A stretch of 64,000 bases of DNA, from NCBI RefSeq assembly GCF_949628215.1, contig NC_134277.1:30951058-31015057 (forward strand). The letters are read 5' to 3'. The notes under the pieces were generated by a model. It saw only the letters and a program-made list of their open reading frames with translations. It did no database searches and had not been told where the DNA came from. This DNA comes from Phalacrocorax aristotelis (lineage: Eukaryota; Chordata; Aves; Suliformes; Phalacrocoracidae). Shown one piece after another: positions 13,299 to 27,147 of this stretch (position 1 is its first letter; each line of letters starts with the position of its first letter). Made by a program: the position numbers and the translations under genes.

Positions 13299-16200
13299 AA
13301 GCCTGCTCATCTGGTGAACTTGTCAAAGTTCACTGTTGGAAGTGCAGGGACTGAAGGACAGGGCAGTGTTGCCGGGGTTTCACAGTGTCTATTCAGTTTC
13401 AGGTGCAGACAGCACCCATGCGGCGTGTGTTAAGCTGCACCTTGCACTACTTTGTGCCTTCTCCCTGGGTGCCCACGGCTTTTTGCACATTCCTGCCTTT
13501 CCGCAGCTGGTGCTCTGCATGTGCCCGCAGATGCTCCACCGACGTGGGGTGGTGGGAGAGGCATGCTCTCTCACATGGCGTGCACGCATCCTGCAGAAAA
13601 GTCCCTCAAGCCTTTCCTCAGGAGACTGCTATACTCAGTGTGAGAAACCCCACTTGTCAGGCCCCGACACTTTGGGGATTTGATGTCCATAATCAGAAGT
13701 TATTTGTTTATTTAATCTTAATTCCGTGCCTGCATTCAAGGCAGTGGCTTTGTGCATGTGTTTACTCACTCTTATATGCACACTCACATTCTTGTACCCT
13801 AGGGTCATTGTACATTTAGCTGGAAAAACACATGTATGTGTAATGTGCTGTTAATATTTAATCAAACTCCCTAGTAAGATTTCCACCAAGCTAATGCTCA
13901 GAAAACTGAATATATTAAAAAAAAAAGAAGACAACTGTCATCAATGGGGTTATTTTGTAAAGCCCCAAGTGAATTAGGTTTCTGCACTTTTAGGTATGAT
14001 GGAGAAAATACTGTAGAGAACACCCTCTTTGCTGTGTATCAGCATGTTTGTAAATGACGAATGACAAAGCTGGGGAGGCCCATACTGCAGATACAATTCC
14101 CACTCTGTTTTATATTGTCGAACAACATATGCTTGTATGAGTTAGTGTCCCATCATAAATTCAAGCCTTCAGGCCAATTCTGACAAATTGTAAATGTAAT
14201 TTAATTACATTGGGGGGGGAACAAAGACATTTCTCAGGCTAAGAGTTTGCAGAGAGCCATAGATTGGGCTAGGTTTATTGCAACGCACTGACTGCAGTCA
14301 GCTTAACTGAACCAAGTCCTAGAGTTGTTTGTGTATATATGTCAGTGGGCTTTTTCTCCCAGGTCTCTTGCTGGAAAAGTCGCTTTTCTTGCTGTTATGT
14401 TTTCAACACCATGATTGAACCGTGAATTAACATTGCAAAAGGCTATAGGCGGTCTCTGGTTCCTGACTGTACAGGTACTGTTTGCAAAAAGCCTCCTCTG
14501 AACTATTGCACTGTGGAAGAGCATGTTAAAACTATCCAGTGTTTGGACAAAAAAAAATTATGTTTTTGATTTTGTGTGAACAAACATTTTAAAGCACTTT
14601 AGTACAGCTGACAGATGGTGAAAATGACAAGTAAAGATTTTCTCATGGGACCAATTTTATGTATCATGAGTGTAAAAACACTGACAGAACTTTAGGCTTC
14701 CTCTTTCTCAGCCCCATCTTCAGTCAAGCCACAGATCATTTCAGACCACATAGTCTTGGCCATGGAGTTGAGCTCAACGTGCAAGTCAATCTGCCACCCT
14801 TGTCAACGATCTCTGGAAAGGGATGAGTTCGTTCTGTCTCCAGCTTCCCAGGCATTGCAGTGGTTCCTGTACGAGTCGCACCACTGATCCTGCTCGCAGC
14901 CTGTGATGCCATGAGCTGCTTGGCTCACGGGCTCTGCACGAAGCATCATTTCTCTGCAAAAGGTCTAGCAGAGAGATCAGCCCATCCCTGGGCCCTCCCT
15001 GGGGGACCACACTCCCTGCTTGAGCATTAACCACCGGGGAGGGCTGTGCCTCGCTCCTGAGTTCCTCCTGGTAGGAAACCCTCTAGGCAATGACGTTTAT
15101 CCTTTCGCAGAAAGACATTTACTCTGCAGATCCTCCGCACACTAATGACTGTACTTCCTTCTTCTTCCCCACTGCTGTGCCCCAGAATACTATATGCTCT
15201 AATGGCTAAAACAGATCATTGCAATGCTGGTCATAGTGTTTGTACTTCAGATTAAAGGATGTGGTTTTGACAAGACATCTGCTGAGTAAACCACTTTTCT
15301 TTTTCCTTAATCAGCACGCTGTGCCCCATCCTCTTAATCTCTTCTAACTCTCACGGTAAAAATAATTGAGCACACAATCTCAGAACCATAGGTTCTTGTG
15401 GGATTATTTATGGCACTGACTATTTCTTAGAAGGGTGCTGGTTTCGGAAATCTAGGCACTCCTAATTTTCCTTCCCTCAAAACTTCTATATCACTGTCAG
15501 GAACTTTCTCTTTCCCACTTTTTTTTTTTTTAAAGCACTAATTGTCAGATAAATCAGCAAATCCTTTAGATTAGATATTTAGAAATGGTGCCATTTCTAT
15601 GAGGATTCTTCAGTGTCCCATAAAAGGTGTAGCCTTCCTACGATGGCGGTATTTTTGAGATCGCTGTTTTACACAGCCATCAATTTTTGCAGCACTTGCA
15701 AGGATCTGATATCTCAACTGGCTTATTTCTATGTTCGTTTGGTGGTGTTTAATGGGGTCAAAGGTAATAGGCAGGTTGGGATTAGACAGATAGACTGAGT
15801 GTACGCTTAAGCTTTGTTTCTCTAGAACTAAGCTAAAACCAATTGTCCCTGTTTTATTAAGATAGTATTTATTAGCTGCTTCACCCACAGATTTGATTCA
15901 CATAATTTTGATTTGGAGAAGCCTTGCAAAGCTCATTGTAAATGGGGCTCTGCACAATGCAGGAGGCAAATAAATGAGTACCATGTGAATTTGTGAAACC
16001 TAACAATCTCTCTGCACTGTGCCCTGCAGATACAGGGCATGGTAATGAAGGGAGTATGAATAAACAAGCTTATTCATGAGATACATAGGCATCTTTCATT
16101 AGAGTTTGTGCGACTTTGATGAACTGGATTTGGATCTGGTTTCTGAAGTTGGCTTCACTGCTGAGTCACTGTGTGTTGGTGGCAGAGGATGGTATGAATA

Positions 16201-19200
16201 AGCCCTAGCACCAGGCATCTGTGTCCTGCTCCACCGGTGACTCAGGACTAACCTCAGCGAAGTCACCTGCTCTCTCTATATTGTAATCTTCCCATGCCTG
16301 AAAAAGGGAGGGGTGAAGATGAACCCACCTTTTCTGGTGCGTGGACACTTGGGAAGGGCCTTATGTAAATGCAGTATATGACATCTTTCTTCAACATCCT
16401 GATCAACTTGTCTCCTATGGGAAGCACTGAAACTTCTGTTCTCTTGGTGACTTTTTGGTGCTACAGAGCCCAGGTGTTTTTAATGACATCACGTGGGTGA
16501 GCAGTCAGTCACACAAATAGGCAAAACTAAAGTTACCTTCCTCTGTGTTTGTCACTGCAGTGTGCCAGTATCCCCGTGCTGTACCAATTTTAGCTCTTAG
16601 ATGAGGAGGAGGTGGCTGGTGTTTTGCCAGTCTGGGGGAGGAAGGTGGAAGGCAGAGGGTCAACAACTGGCAGGAACTGAAATCTCTGCCTTTGAGGTGT
16701 ATTAACAGCCTTGGAGAGGAGAGAGAAACTGTGATGGTGCCAGAGCGTGGTTGCTGTCCTCAACATATTTCTCTGGGGATTGTTGCGCTCCTGGTTGGTT
16801 TCAGAAAAGCGGAGCTCCCTGACCTGCTGCACACACCCACTGAGGCTGGGCAGCTGCCGGGGCAGAACACCCAGCCCGCTGATTCATCATGCCGGCTGTC
16901 TCAGTAGAGCCTTGATGCAATGCCCTCTGCTTTTCCTTTCTTTTCCCAGCCCAGTTTTGTTTAAACATATGTCACCACTGCCCAATGCTGCAGCGGTTGA
17001 AGCCTCCTCTTCCATCTTGATCATGCGAAGTGGAAGTCATGCCGGTCCTGGCATGCTTATCTCCTCTGGCCTTTGTGACTGCTCAGTTCGTGGTGTAACT
17101 CTATAAAGGTGAATCAGAGCTGCAGGCACTTTGTCAGTGTTTGGCTTCACCTGTCTTCCCAGCTCTCAGGCTATCGCCTTCCTGAGGGTGGGAAGGAAAA
17201 TTATGTACATGGCCACTTTTCCATATTCTACAAAAGAATTATAGCTTGTGAGAGGGAGGAAACAAATGATCCTCAACTTCTGAAGTGCTCTTACCTCTCA
17301 GGAATACCCTCATGAAATGCTCCAAATGAAAAGCTTTTATCTACATTTTTTACCATTTAGCTAGATGTGCAACTGTTGTGGAGAGGCTTCACTCATTACT
17401 TTGCCTAAGCGCAGGGTCCTAATTTCTGGTTTCGTCTGAAGAACATTTCAACTTGGGCTCTTTGGGAAAAGGAAATGAAAGTGGGTTCAAGAGCCCTTTG
17501 TTTCCTGAACCCCTGGTTCCCACTCAGGAAAACGTGTTCATGCCACAAATGGATAAAAACTACAAGGGTTCATTCAGGAATGTAACATCCATTTAATTGT
17601 TCTATTCACAATCACAAAATCAAAGACAGGATTTATTAGGCTTTGACATATGGATTGAGTATGCTCCTTTTTTTTCTATATGACATTTTCCTCCTCTCAG
17701 ACTTAGCTAAAAATGTAATAGCCCCTCAGTTCAACACAGATTCACAAACCTCCTTTGTCCCTTCTTGATCAACCATTGACTCTTTGTGAAGCCCAACAAG
17801 GAATCACAGTCTCAGTGGACAGTGCCACTATGCTGTGCAGTAAGAAAAAAAAAAAAGGAATATCATTAATTACTTATAAAGTTCACTGAGATACAGCCAC
17901 TGACACAAAGAGTAATGACTAGCTTCTAGGCTTAACTCTTCTAGACTTTTTTGGTTTTCTTCACATGGAATATTGTAACTGAGCTACAAAGGTATAAATG
18001 GGCTAAAAGTGTTTCCTGTATTCATAGAATGATGGTAAAGCTATCAGGTAATGTGGGCCATGCACATTTTTCCTGACATGTTTTATTTTTAAGTTCAGAA
18101 GTAGCAGCTGCTTCAGAAGAACAAACTTACAGTTGCCCTTAAAGATGAAAGAGACTGCCTGCTTTCTCTTCACTGTGCAAGCCACAGCTGCCAGACCTGT
18201 TTTGAATCATTGAAACAAGGGGGAATATCCACCAGGAGCAGATTAATCAGGTCTCATCCTAATTTTAGTATTAAGAGAGGAAGCACTAACTAGATTCCTT
18301 GGACGTGTGGGTGAGATTCAAGGGAACGTGGGCTAAGGTGGCCTTAAGGCAGAGCTGTGCTTTTCCAAACCTGTACTGTGCTAGGGGCTGAAGCTCTCAG
18401 CAGTCCCAAGCAGAGCATAAGCAGGCTTCTAAAATGTGTTCTGCTTGCTGTCACCCGCTGGCACTTGGACACTGCTGTGGAATTACAAGGACTTTTTCTG
18501 CAGCGTCTAGAGCTGCTGGATGTGCTGGTAGCCATAAACTACATCAGCCAAACCACACAGTACAAACAAAAACATTATTTGTTTAGTTATTTTAAATTCA
18601 ACCAGACACACAAAATCCCACTGTTTCACCAGTTTACATGTGTATGATTTTCTTGCACGTCTTTTAGGACAGCTGGGTCCCCTCAGGCTATGACAGCTGC
18701 TTATGTGGGTTAGGTTAAGGTACAGACCTATGTGCGGTAACACTGATGAACTCTCTGCAAAACATCCTCCCACTCTGCCAGAGAGCCCTTGGTAAGGGCC
18801 TCTGGGTGTTTCCAACTGGTTCTGCTCTCACCCCGCGGCAGCCTCATCTCCCCCAGCGTGTTTCCCTCGCCTCCCAGTGACAGTATCATGTATAACAACG
18901 TCAAAGCCTTATCAAAGCCGCAGGGGCAGTAGATTAAAACGCTAGTGGCAGGCAGTATAAATCTTGTTCTTTTGTAGTTAACTCTGGGAAACTCATTTCC
19001 CAATCTCACTTCCATGTTTGCATCACTCTTCTGTTATATCTTGCCCAAAGAGCATTAATAAGGACAAGGTGTGCACCGCAGTGTGCACCCGCTTGCCAAT
19101 TGCATCCTATTACATATTGGGATACAAGAGCCCTCCCCTGTGCAGACAAGGAGCTGTAGCCATTTCACAGACACTGTTGATGTTCAGGGTTAACATCTCA

Positions 19201-22200
19201 ATTTCTGTTGACCTCCTAGACAGCAGAGAAGTGCTTTACACATCAGCCAGGGGCAGCTCTCAGTCTCCTTCTCATTACCCTCCCCGCTTATCATCGGTAC
19301 TATGCACCAAAACGGTGCAGTTTCCTGTACAAAACTCCACTGTATTGAAGGCTGTTTGCAACAGAGCTATGCCAGGGAGCTTCTGTTCTTGCATTATTTC
19401 ATGCCCAGCCTGAAACCTTTTGCTTAATTAGAAATGTATCTTTTAGAAACAGGAGCCATCCTTGCAGCCAGATGCCCTGACTGTAAAGGCTTAGTTACAC
19501 ATGTGTACCACCTGTATAACTAAGTAGGGGGTTTTCCCAGGACTAGTTTCCAGACCTATATCAATATAAATTCAGATATTATTTAACATTATTTTAGCTG
19601 TAAAAAGGACTCCAAAAGAGCCTTCTCACAAGAAGATATTTAAGACCCCTAAAAATCACAGTAAAGGTAAAGTGCAAAATTTTACCCTTGATATTAATTA
19701 ACAGCTGAAATAATTTGCCAAGAGAAAAACAGATTTTTTTCCAGCCCTTGCAGCATTATAGAGGGGAATATTTTAAGAAATGGGAAAACTTACTATAATA
19801 GATTTAAAATTATTTAACCTCTCCCCACTTTACAATCTGATCCTTTTCATTTAGTACGGCATGTAATTAGCTTCTGCAGGCTTCAGTTAGAGGTGCTTGT
19901 TCAGAAGCACTTACCAGCAACTTCTCCCTTGGTACCATTACAGGGAAATGCTCAAAGCTCTGGGTGTAAGTGGGGCCAAACCACCCACTGTACTGAGATC
20001 AGGAACATAAATGTTATTCTATGGCATGTACTTGTTATGTGTGTTAAAAGTGAAGCCAAGTTTTCCTGCGTTTGCTTCAGAGGAGTTATATGGCCTTACC
20101 CTGGAAGGGGTGAGGTAAGTGCTGTTGATGCGACATTCCCTGTTGTTGATGGGTTTTTTATGCTGTGTCAGAGGTGACACCAGGATTTCTTTCTTAACAC
20201 TCAGCAGGACTGAACTCAAGCTGAGGTCTACTTTCTCTTCAGATTTTGTTGGACAAATAAGAAAACATTTTAAAATATATCCCTATTGTTTCCAGTCTAC
20301 ATTAAATTACAGGCTCCTAGGTAAAAGTATTAGCCTGTCTTTGTTTTCTGAGAGACTCACGTTGAGGTTCTCTGGGTTGCTGAGCAATAGAAAGTATAGC
20401 TAGAGCTTTACACTGATTTCTATGTGAATTGGATATACATGTGCACCTTCAGATGCACACAATTTAGAGGGACATTTACTGCCTGCAGAACATATTCAAA
20501 TTGCTTGTTTTTCACAGCTATCTTTGTTATAAACAGTTGTCACAATGTTTGGTTTTGTTTTCTCATTTCCATGCTTTTTAGCAGTACTGAACCTCCTGGA
20601 GAGACAGATTTGTTCTCTTTTTTTAGAGACTATTGTCTACACCGATGACTTTCCCCCAGTAAAACACAGAACAATTGATTAATGTTGTGAGTAGTAATTT
20701 GTGTTCTTTTGTAAAGGTTGCAACTATATCTGTGTTGCTTATATATTAAGCTGCAGACTGTAAAGCTGATTTTAGGAGCAAAGCATAAGTGGAGTATGTG
20801 TTACTGTGAGAATAAACTGGAAATTAAAAAGCTGTGATAGACAGTCCAACGGTGCTCTCCTCCTGCCTCTGCTGTCAAGGTAATAGCTGGTAAATCACAG
20901 GTCCCTCATTCTTCCACAAGCTTTCCTGTGGATGCCTTCTTTTTCCCAAACCATGTCAAGCCATGGAGTCCCTCTCAAAGTTGTCGTAGTAATAAAGAAG
21001 ATGTACTTTAAATGTTTTTCCTACTGTTTAGTCTGAAATAGACAGACCAGAGAGTGGTAGAATATTTTTAGCTTAAAAAGTATGAGAGGAGACTATTGCC
21101 TGCAATGGTCTTAAAGCAAATGTCCATATGGATGCTACGCTTAATACAAATTACCCTGAACAGTTCTCTGTTGATCTGTTTATAGCCCTTTCTCTCACAC
21201 TTCTCATCATTAACCTTTTAACTTTAACATTGTGTAGAATACTTTGCCACCTGAAAGCTGAGCAATTCTTCATTGACAACATAATGTGTAGTTTGTACTT
21301 TACACATCTAACGCAATATTGTGCCTGTGTATTTAAGATAGAAATATAATAGCATTTGACATATAATTAAACTGCTGGCTCCTATTCCACTGAATTAAAA
21401 GGGTCTTTTGGTCAAGAGGTGGATCATAAGTGGGATTTTCCTTTGCTTCTAAATCCTAATATGGTGGCATACTGGATAATGGTGGATCTGCTTGGTGTAG
21501 GTCTTAGAGCAGATATCGCTATGGTGCATTAGGGTATGCTACGGCTGTAGCGCTACACCTAGATAAGGATATTAAAAGTATCCTGGTGCATTTGCTGGTA
21601 AAGAGACTGACAAGCATGATGGACCCTGCCCATGTAAACTGTCTTATCCTACAAAACAACGTGCCTGGGCACAAACTGCCTGCTGGGAATGGTCCTGGAG
21701 GAGTTCAAACTCTGTAAGTGTCCTCAGGGGTGGCCTGGGAGAGTGCTGGCTGGCATGGCCAAGAGCAAGGCAGATCCCGTGAACAGTTTACCAACACAGA
21801 ATTTACCAATTTCCCAGTAATAGTCCCTGGCACTGTTTAATGCAGAACTACATGGTTAGTATGATTTTCATGTCTGTTTCATACCGGTTCTTGCTGTTTG
21901 GCTGTAGACTTGGTTCACCACATCCCAAATCCATCTTGTCCAGCCCATTTGTGATTTGAATGATCAAAGCATGGGTGGCAAGGAAAGCTGGTCAGGGGGT
22001 TTTAAGGCTGAACACGAAGAGGTCTGAGCACACTTTGTTGTTTGAACAGACCAGGAAATATTAGGATGCTAGGGTCCCACCTATAATATATACAAACAGT
22101 GCCAGAGCATCCTCCAATGGCACAGTTTGGAAAGAGAGCATATGCGAAACAGTAAAAGGAACAATGAAGTAGGGCAGACCATGGGATTGCATAGGATCTA

Positions 22201-23999
22201 TACTCTTCTGTTGTTTCCATGCTTTGACTGTTTTTGATCCTGACTTCAGCTTTTTTTCTGGGTTTTTTGGTTTTTTTTTAATTTCTTGCTAGAGCTTTAC
22301 AAGCCTCTCAATCTCCCAACAGCAGTTCATCAGCAAACTCCAGGTTAGCAATCTGTGATGCCCAGAAATGCTCGAAATACTTTTTCAGTAACTACCATTT
22401 AATGGAGTCGAGTAAACAAATCTACAAAATTGTGATTTTCTTCTGGCAAATGGAAATAACACAGAGAGGGGTGCATTTCAGTGGGCTTTAGTTTTGGCTG
22501 ATTCCAAGCAGATTAAATTAAACATTCATTCTTCTTCACAAAACCAAATCAAAACCCTGCCAATGCTGTTTGCATCATTACTGTGCATATGCCAATATGG
22601 AATTGTATTTCAGAATTAAAGACTATAATCTAAGATGATCACCAAGAAAAGAAAAAAATCATAAGTCCCGAGGCATTTTTCTAGGTCATATTTTTTGTCC
22701 AGGTCGGATAATACATTATATGCTGGTATTTGGTACTTTGAAAATGCCTCTTAATTATTCTTTAGAATTTTAATTGTTGTTGACTAATTCTAGTACCTAT
22801 ATTGCTGGATGTGAATAGAACCTAAAGAAACTAAGGAATGTACTGACAATGAAGAATAATTATGCTACTGACCAGCAAATAATTTAGTACATTTGGGGGG
22901 GGAAAAAACCTCAGGGGGAAAAGGCAGCTAGTTGCCATTAGCAAATAAACGGCAGGAAGTCATACTTCACATGGAACTAGAATAACACAAATGACACAGT
23001 GAAGCACAGGCTAATAACTGCAGCCATTCTGCTGGAGGCAAGTAATTGAGAGGCACGGGAAGCACTTTTAGGAATGCCAAAAAATACATCATTATTGGCC
23101 ATTTGATGGGACATGTCAAAAAGCCACAGTTAGCTAAAAATTAAGACACATTTGAATAGTTGTATCTGTAGCAGCTTGGACAATATTCTACAGATGGAGA
23201 GCTAATGCTAGGAATGACATATGCAAGGAAGACCCTAAGGTATTTACACTCCATTTTAGCTTTGTTGTATACATAAACTGTGAACAGCTAAGATGTGAAA
23301 ACTCACCAAGTCCCAGCGAGACAATGGGATATACTATAAGGGCTGTGGAGATTGCTGGGTCATCTCCTCCTCCTGCAAATCCATAATGGCCAATACTGAA
23401 TGTGAGGATTGCAAAGGAGACACAAAGTCTTACAGTCTTATAACTACTCCATTCACTGCACTAGACTGTATTGTGTATTGACTTCCACGTCAGCTTACAA
23501 ATAACTGTGGTAAAGGAAAAATAGCTATAAATATGGTTTTAGTCCATGTAGGTGTTCTTAGCACTGAAAATAGGAAATAAAACTTTCTTTTTCCAGACCA
23601 CTATTAGATTATTGATACTCTTATTATTAATCAGAAATATAACCCAAACTTTTACAATTGTAATTTTTGCCTCATCTCATTTAGTACTACTTTAAAATCA
23701 GTCTTGCTTGACTCGGACTATATACCGCTTATTTTACTTCTGTGATTAGCCTGATTGCCTTTGCAGCAATGAACGTAACTCACAAAAATAATATCCACAA
23801 GTATAGCCAGAAACAGCAGCATTGGCCTGCCTGACCAGTACCTAGGCAATAACGCTGGTTTGACACTGACTGGGCAGACTCCAGTGGGATGATTTTTGTG
23901 TAGGCAAAATGATTGCTACCTGGCTTTGACGGTGCTGCTCAAGAGGAGCTTGTGTCCTCTTTTTCTTCTCACAGACTGGGCTGGCCAGGAGCTACTGCT
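13299..23999. other. Long non-coding stretch without recognised repeats
   Basis: About 10.7 kb. GC-richer pockets at 13.3-13.7, 14.7-15.1 and 16.6-17.1 kb give longer frames, but none shows a domain or a splice chain. Some parts, such as 22.9-23.25 kb, have the look of unique regulatory sequence. Confidence 0.5.
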
Positions 24000-24078
24000 C
24001 TTCCTAGAAAGGTTGGACTAGATGATCCCTGAGGTCCCTCCCAACCTGTGATTCTGTGATTCTGTGATTCTGTGATAC
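24000..24078 (+). mobile_element. CR1 LINE 3' end, short remnant
   Basis: GGTTGGACTAGATGATCCCT and CCCAACCTGTGATTC mark the last 80 nt of a CR1. It ends in three full copies of an 8-nt ATTCTGTG unit, the diagnostic CR1 tail. Confidence 0.85.
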
Positions 24079-26603
24079 TGGTGGGGTATCTTGTTTTATG
24101 ATGGGAAATGTCTCCTTCTTAGGGTTATTCGAATTAGATAAGTTTTGACTAAGAAAATACCGTGCAGCCGTAAACAACAAAAGTTTTGGTAACGTTTTTC
24201 ATATCTTTTGCCTTCTTTCTGAGGAAACATGCATTGTTGTTAAGAGGCTGATATTATGCAATAGGAGTTTTTATCTTGTGCGGGGTGTTGGGGCTGGATG
24301 GCTCAGAGTGCTAAGGAGTGGTGTAGGGACCAGGTGTCCTTGGAGTCATTGGGATTGTGCAGATTCCCATCAGCCTCTTCTTCTTTCAGCAGTGTAACAA
24401 AAATAACACTTTTAATGGTGAGTCAAACGCTACTGATGTTTCTTATTGATTACTGAGTGTAAAGGTCACTATGATTCACACCTGGAACACTTGAATGCCA
24501 CTCCTGAGCTGGCTGAGGAGGAAAGCGATGGTCCTGCTTTTGTGATCTTCAGCCCATCTGTTCCTGTCAGTGCCGTTAAAAAGGAAGTGAAATGGTTTAT
24601 AGAAAAGAGCATGACTCTTTTGCCACCTTTTTCCTTGCAAATACATATTGATCTGCACTCACAGGGCAGGCCTATGTTAAGGTGTCAGGGCAGTAGGATA
24701 GCAAGTTTATCAAGGTAAGTGACCGACTTTAGAAGTTCTAGTAGGCAGCAGAAACAAAAAGTTTTGTTCTTTTCTTCATGAGCCATGCAGGTTTTTTTAG
24801 TCCATAAACTAATATTGTATAAAGCATGAAAAACATCAACCCAAAAAAAATTAAATCAATCATCATCTAACAATGATTTGGCTTAAAACAGGGTCCTGCC
24901 ACCTACATTAACTCTGCAATCCATGTTAACAGGGCCTTCTAATAACTTTGCAGAGCAACGTTTCACATCCTCTACTGAAGTATTTTTGTTAACTTCTACA
25001 GTCAACCAGTATAGGGTCTAAAACCAGAACCATATGCTCCAAACATGAGCAAATATATGATCGAGGAAAGTTGCACGATTGTTCATGCAGATATGATACC
25101 TTTCGAAAGATTTTGGTGTTAAATATTATCAGGGCTGAGTTTGTTACTAGTTGTCACTGTGGTGAAATACAATTATTGATTAGAAATTATTTTTAGAGAT
25201 TGAAACTGCTGTCACTGGGCATAGTTCTAAAGAGGGGATGGAGATATAATCTGGCAGTATTAATTGAATCATATTATGCTGTTTCATTCCATTTTGCCTT
25301 AGAAAAATTGCTAAGACTTTTATTGAATGTCTGGGGGGAAAAAGATGATAAAAAGGTGTTCCGGCAATGTCTAGTCATATTGTTTAAGGCAAAGAAGAGG
25401 CTAAGTAATGCAGGACTGGACTTTTTCATCGCTGAAATCAGTAAAAATGAATTATTTCAACATTAATATTAACCATTGCAGAGAGGAAGAGGCTGTCTTA
25501 CAGGCTGTTTACAGTATTGAGGCTGATTTTCAGATTTAATTTTTTTAATATTTTGTTATTCTTTTCTCCTAAAATATGTCATAGTGGATATGTCCAGTCT
25601 ACCTATAAATCTCCAGCCAGCAATGTTAAATTTGGAAGCAAAATCGTCTTACACACAAGTAGTGTGAGCTGGAAGTCAGGCGGCTGGGCTTTTATTATAC
25701 CCATCTTCATCAAGTATATTCAAACCTATTCAGTCAACAATTTGTTTTCAGTTGTCTGAAATACTTTTGCTGAGCTTATTTCTACCATGTTTCAAGCCAG
25801 AGTAGTGTTTGCAGCAGGTCTCCACTCCTCTGTTCAGCATCTAAGTCCAATATACGCGATACTACATCCATTATACAGTTATAGGTAGGATCAGCATATA
25901 TTACATGATGGGATCGTTTTGTGCCTGAGGGGCACATTTCACCCAAGGACCTCTGAGTTTTAAGTCTCCCAATGACTGACAATTAGGTGCAGAAAGGTAT
26001 TTTGTTTATTTACGTTTGATTGCCTGTTGTGGTGGTCAGGACACTGAAACTTTAATAACTGCCTGTTTTGTCAGTGCTGGATTTAAACCAGCTCAGAATA
26101 ATTCATTGATAAAATGAAAAAGTGTGAATGTCCTCTATCCACTTGAGATTCAAATATAACTTGTAATTGTGGTTTTGTAACAAGGAGAAGGAATCTTTCC
26201 AGAAGAGCCACAGCCTAAGAAATTGGATTAAAAGAATATCAAATGTCAAAATCACCTAAAGTAATCCAAGGGATTACATTTGTAATGCTTGAAGATGTGA
26301 TGTTTAAATTAGTAAAGGGAGAATCTTATGTCTTGGAAGACTGATTTTCAGGATTTTTGGACTGGGACTGTGCTAGAATGTCAGGCCACCTCCGGCTCTT
26401 TTTTTCATGAATGTGTGTTTGAGCAGTGCATGTATGTACAAAGTTGCCATTTCACATTTATAAGAAGTGAAATTAAGGACAGTATTACCAACCCTAGGAA
26501 CTCAGAAGTACGGACACAAAAAATACTAGTTAAAAAAATATTATTTTTAAGAAGTTGGCAGAAGTTGCTCGGTTGCATCAAAAAGGTTGCAGAGATAAAT
26601 AAG
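24079..26603. other. Non-coding stretch
   Basis: No exon, repeat or RNA gene recognised. Confidence 0.5.
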
Positions 26604-27147
26604 TCATCATCCCACTCTACTCAGCGCTTGTCAGGCCACACCTGGAGTACTGTGTGCAGTTCTGATCCCCGCTCTACAAAAAGGATGTGGACAGGCTGGA
26701 AGGGGTCCAGAGAAAGGCCACAAAGTTGATCAAAGGACTGGGAAGCCATATGAGGATAGGCTGGGAGAACTGGGTTTGTTCAGCCTTGAGAAAAGGAGGC
26801 TCAGAGGGGATCTCATCACCATGTACCAGTACTTAAGGGGTAGCTACAAAGAAGATGGAGACTCCCTTTTTACACGGAGTCACATGGAGAGAACAAGGGG
26901 GAATGGACACAAGTTGCTCTTGGGGAGATTCCAATTGGACACCAGAGGGAAATTTTTCACAGTGAGGACAGTCAATCATTGGAATAATCTCCCCAGGGAA
27001 GTGGTTGACTCGGCCACGTTGGACACCTTTAAGAGTCATCTGGACAGGGTGCTGGGCCATCTTGTTTAGACTGTGCTCTTCCCAGAAAGGCTGGACTAGA
27101 TGATCCCTGAGGTCCCTTCCAACCTGGGATTCTGTGATTCTGTGAAG
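26604..27147 (+). mobile_element. CR1 LINE 3' part, end of ORF2 to 3' tail
   Basis: Begins with the CR1 block around TCAGGCCACACCTGGAGTAC. The frame at 26776-27069 still reads as the end of the CR1 ORF2 protein ([29 protein letters not shown]). The 3' end has GGCTGGACTAGATGATCCCT and two ATTCTGTG units. The element is heavily 5'-truncated; no reverse transcriptase core is left. Confidence 0.9.

Noticed and set aside
13385-13819. Plus-strand frame of 144 codons in a GC-richer pocket
   Set aside because: Three overlapping plus-strand frames are equally open, with no domain, no splice chain and no recognisable family.
24446-24718. Plus-strand frame of 90 codons
   Set aside because: The composition is unremarkable, there is no family resemblance, and similar chance frames are common here.
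26328-27069. Plus-strand frames of 133 and 97 codons
   Set aside because: They lie in, or run into, a CR1 copy; the second is the decayed end of CR1 ORF2, not a host gene.
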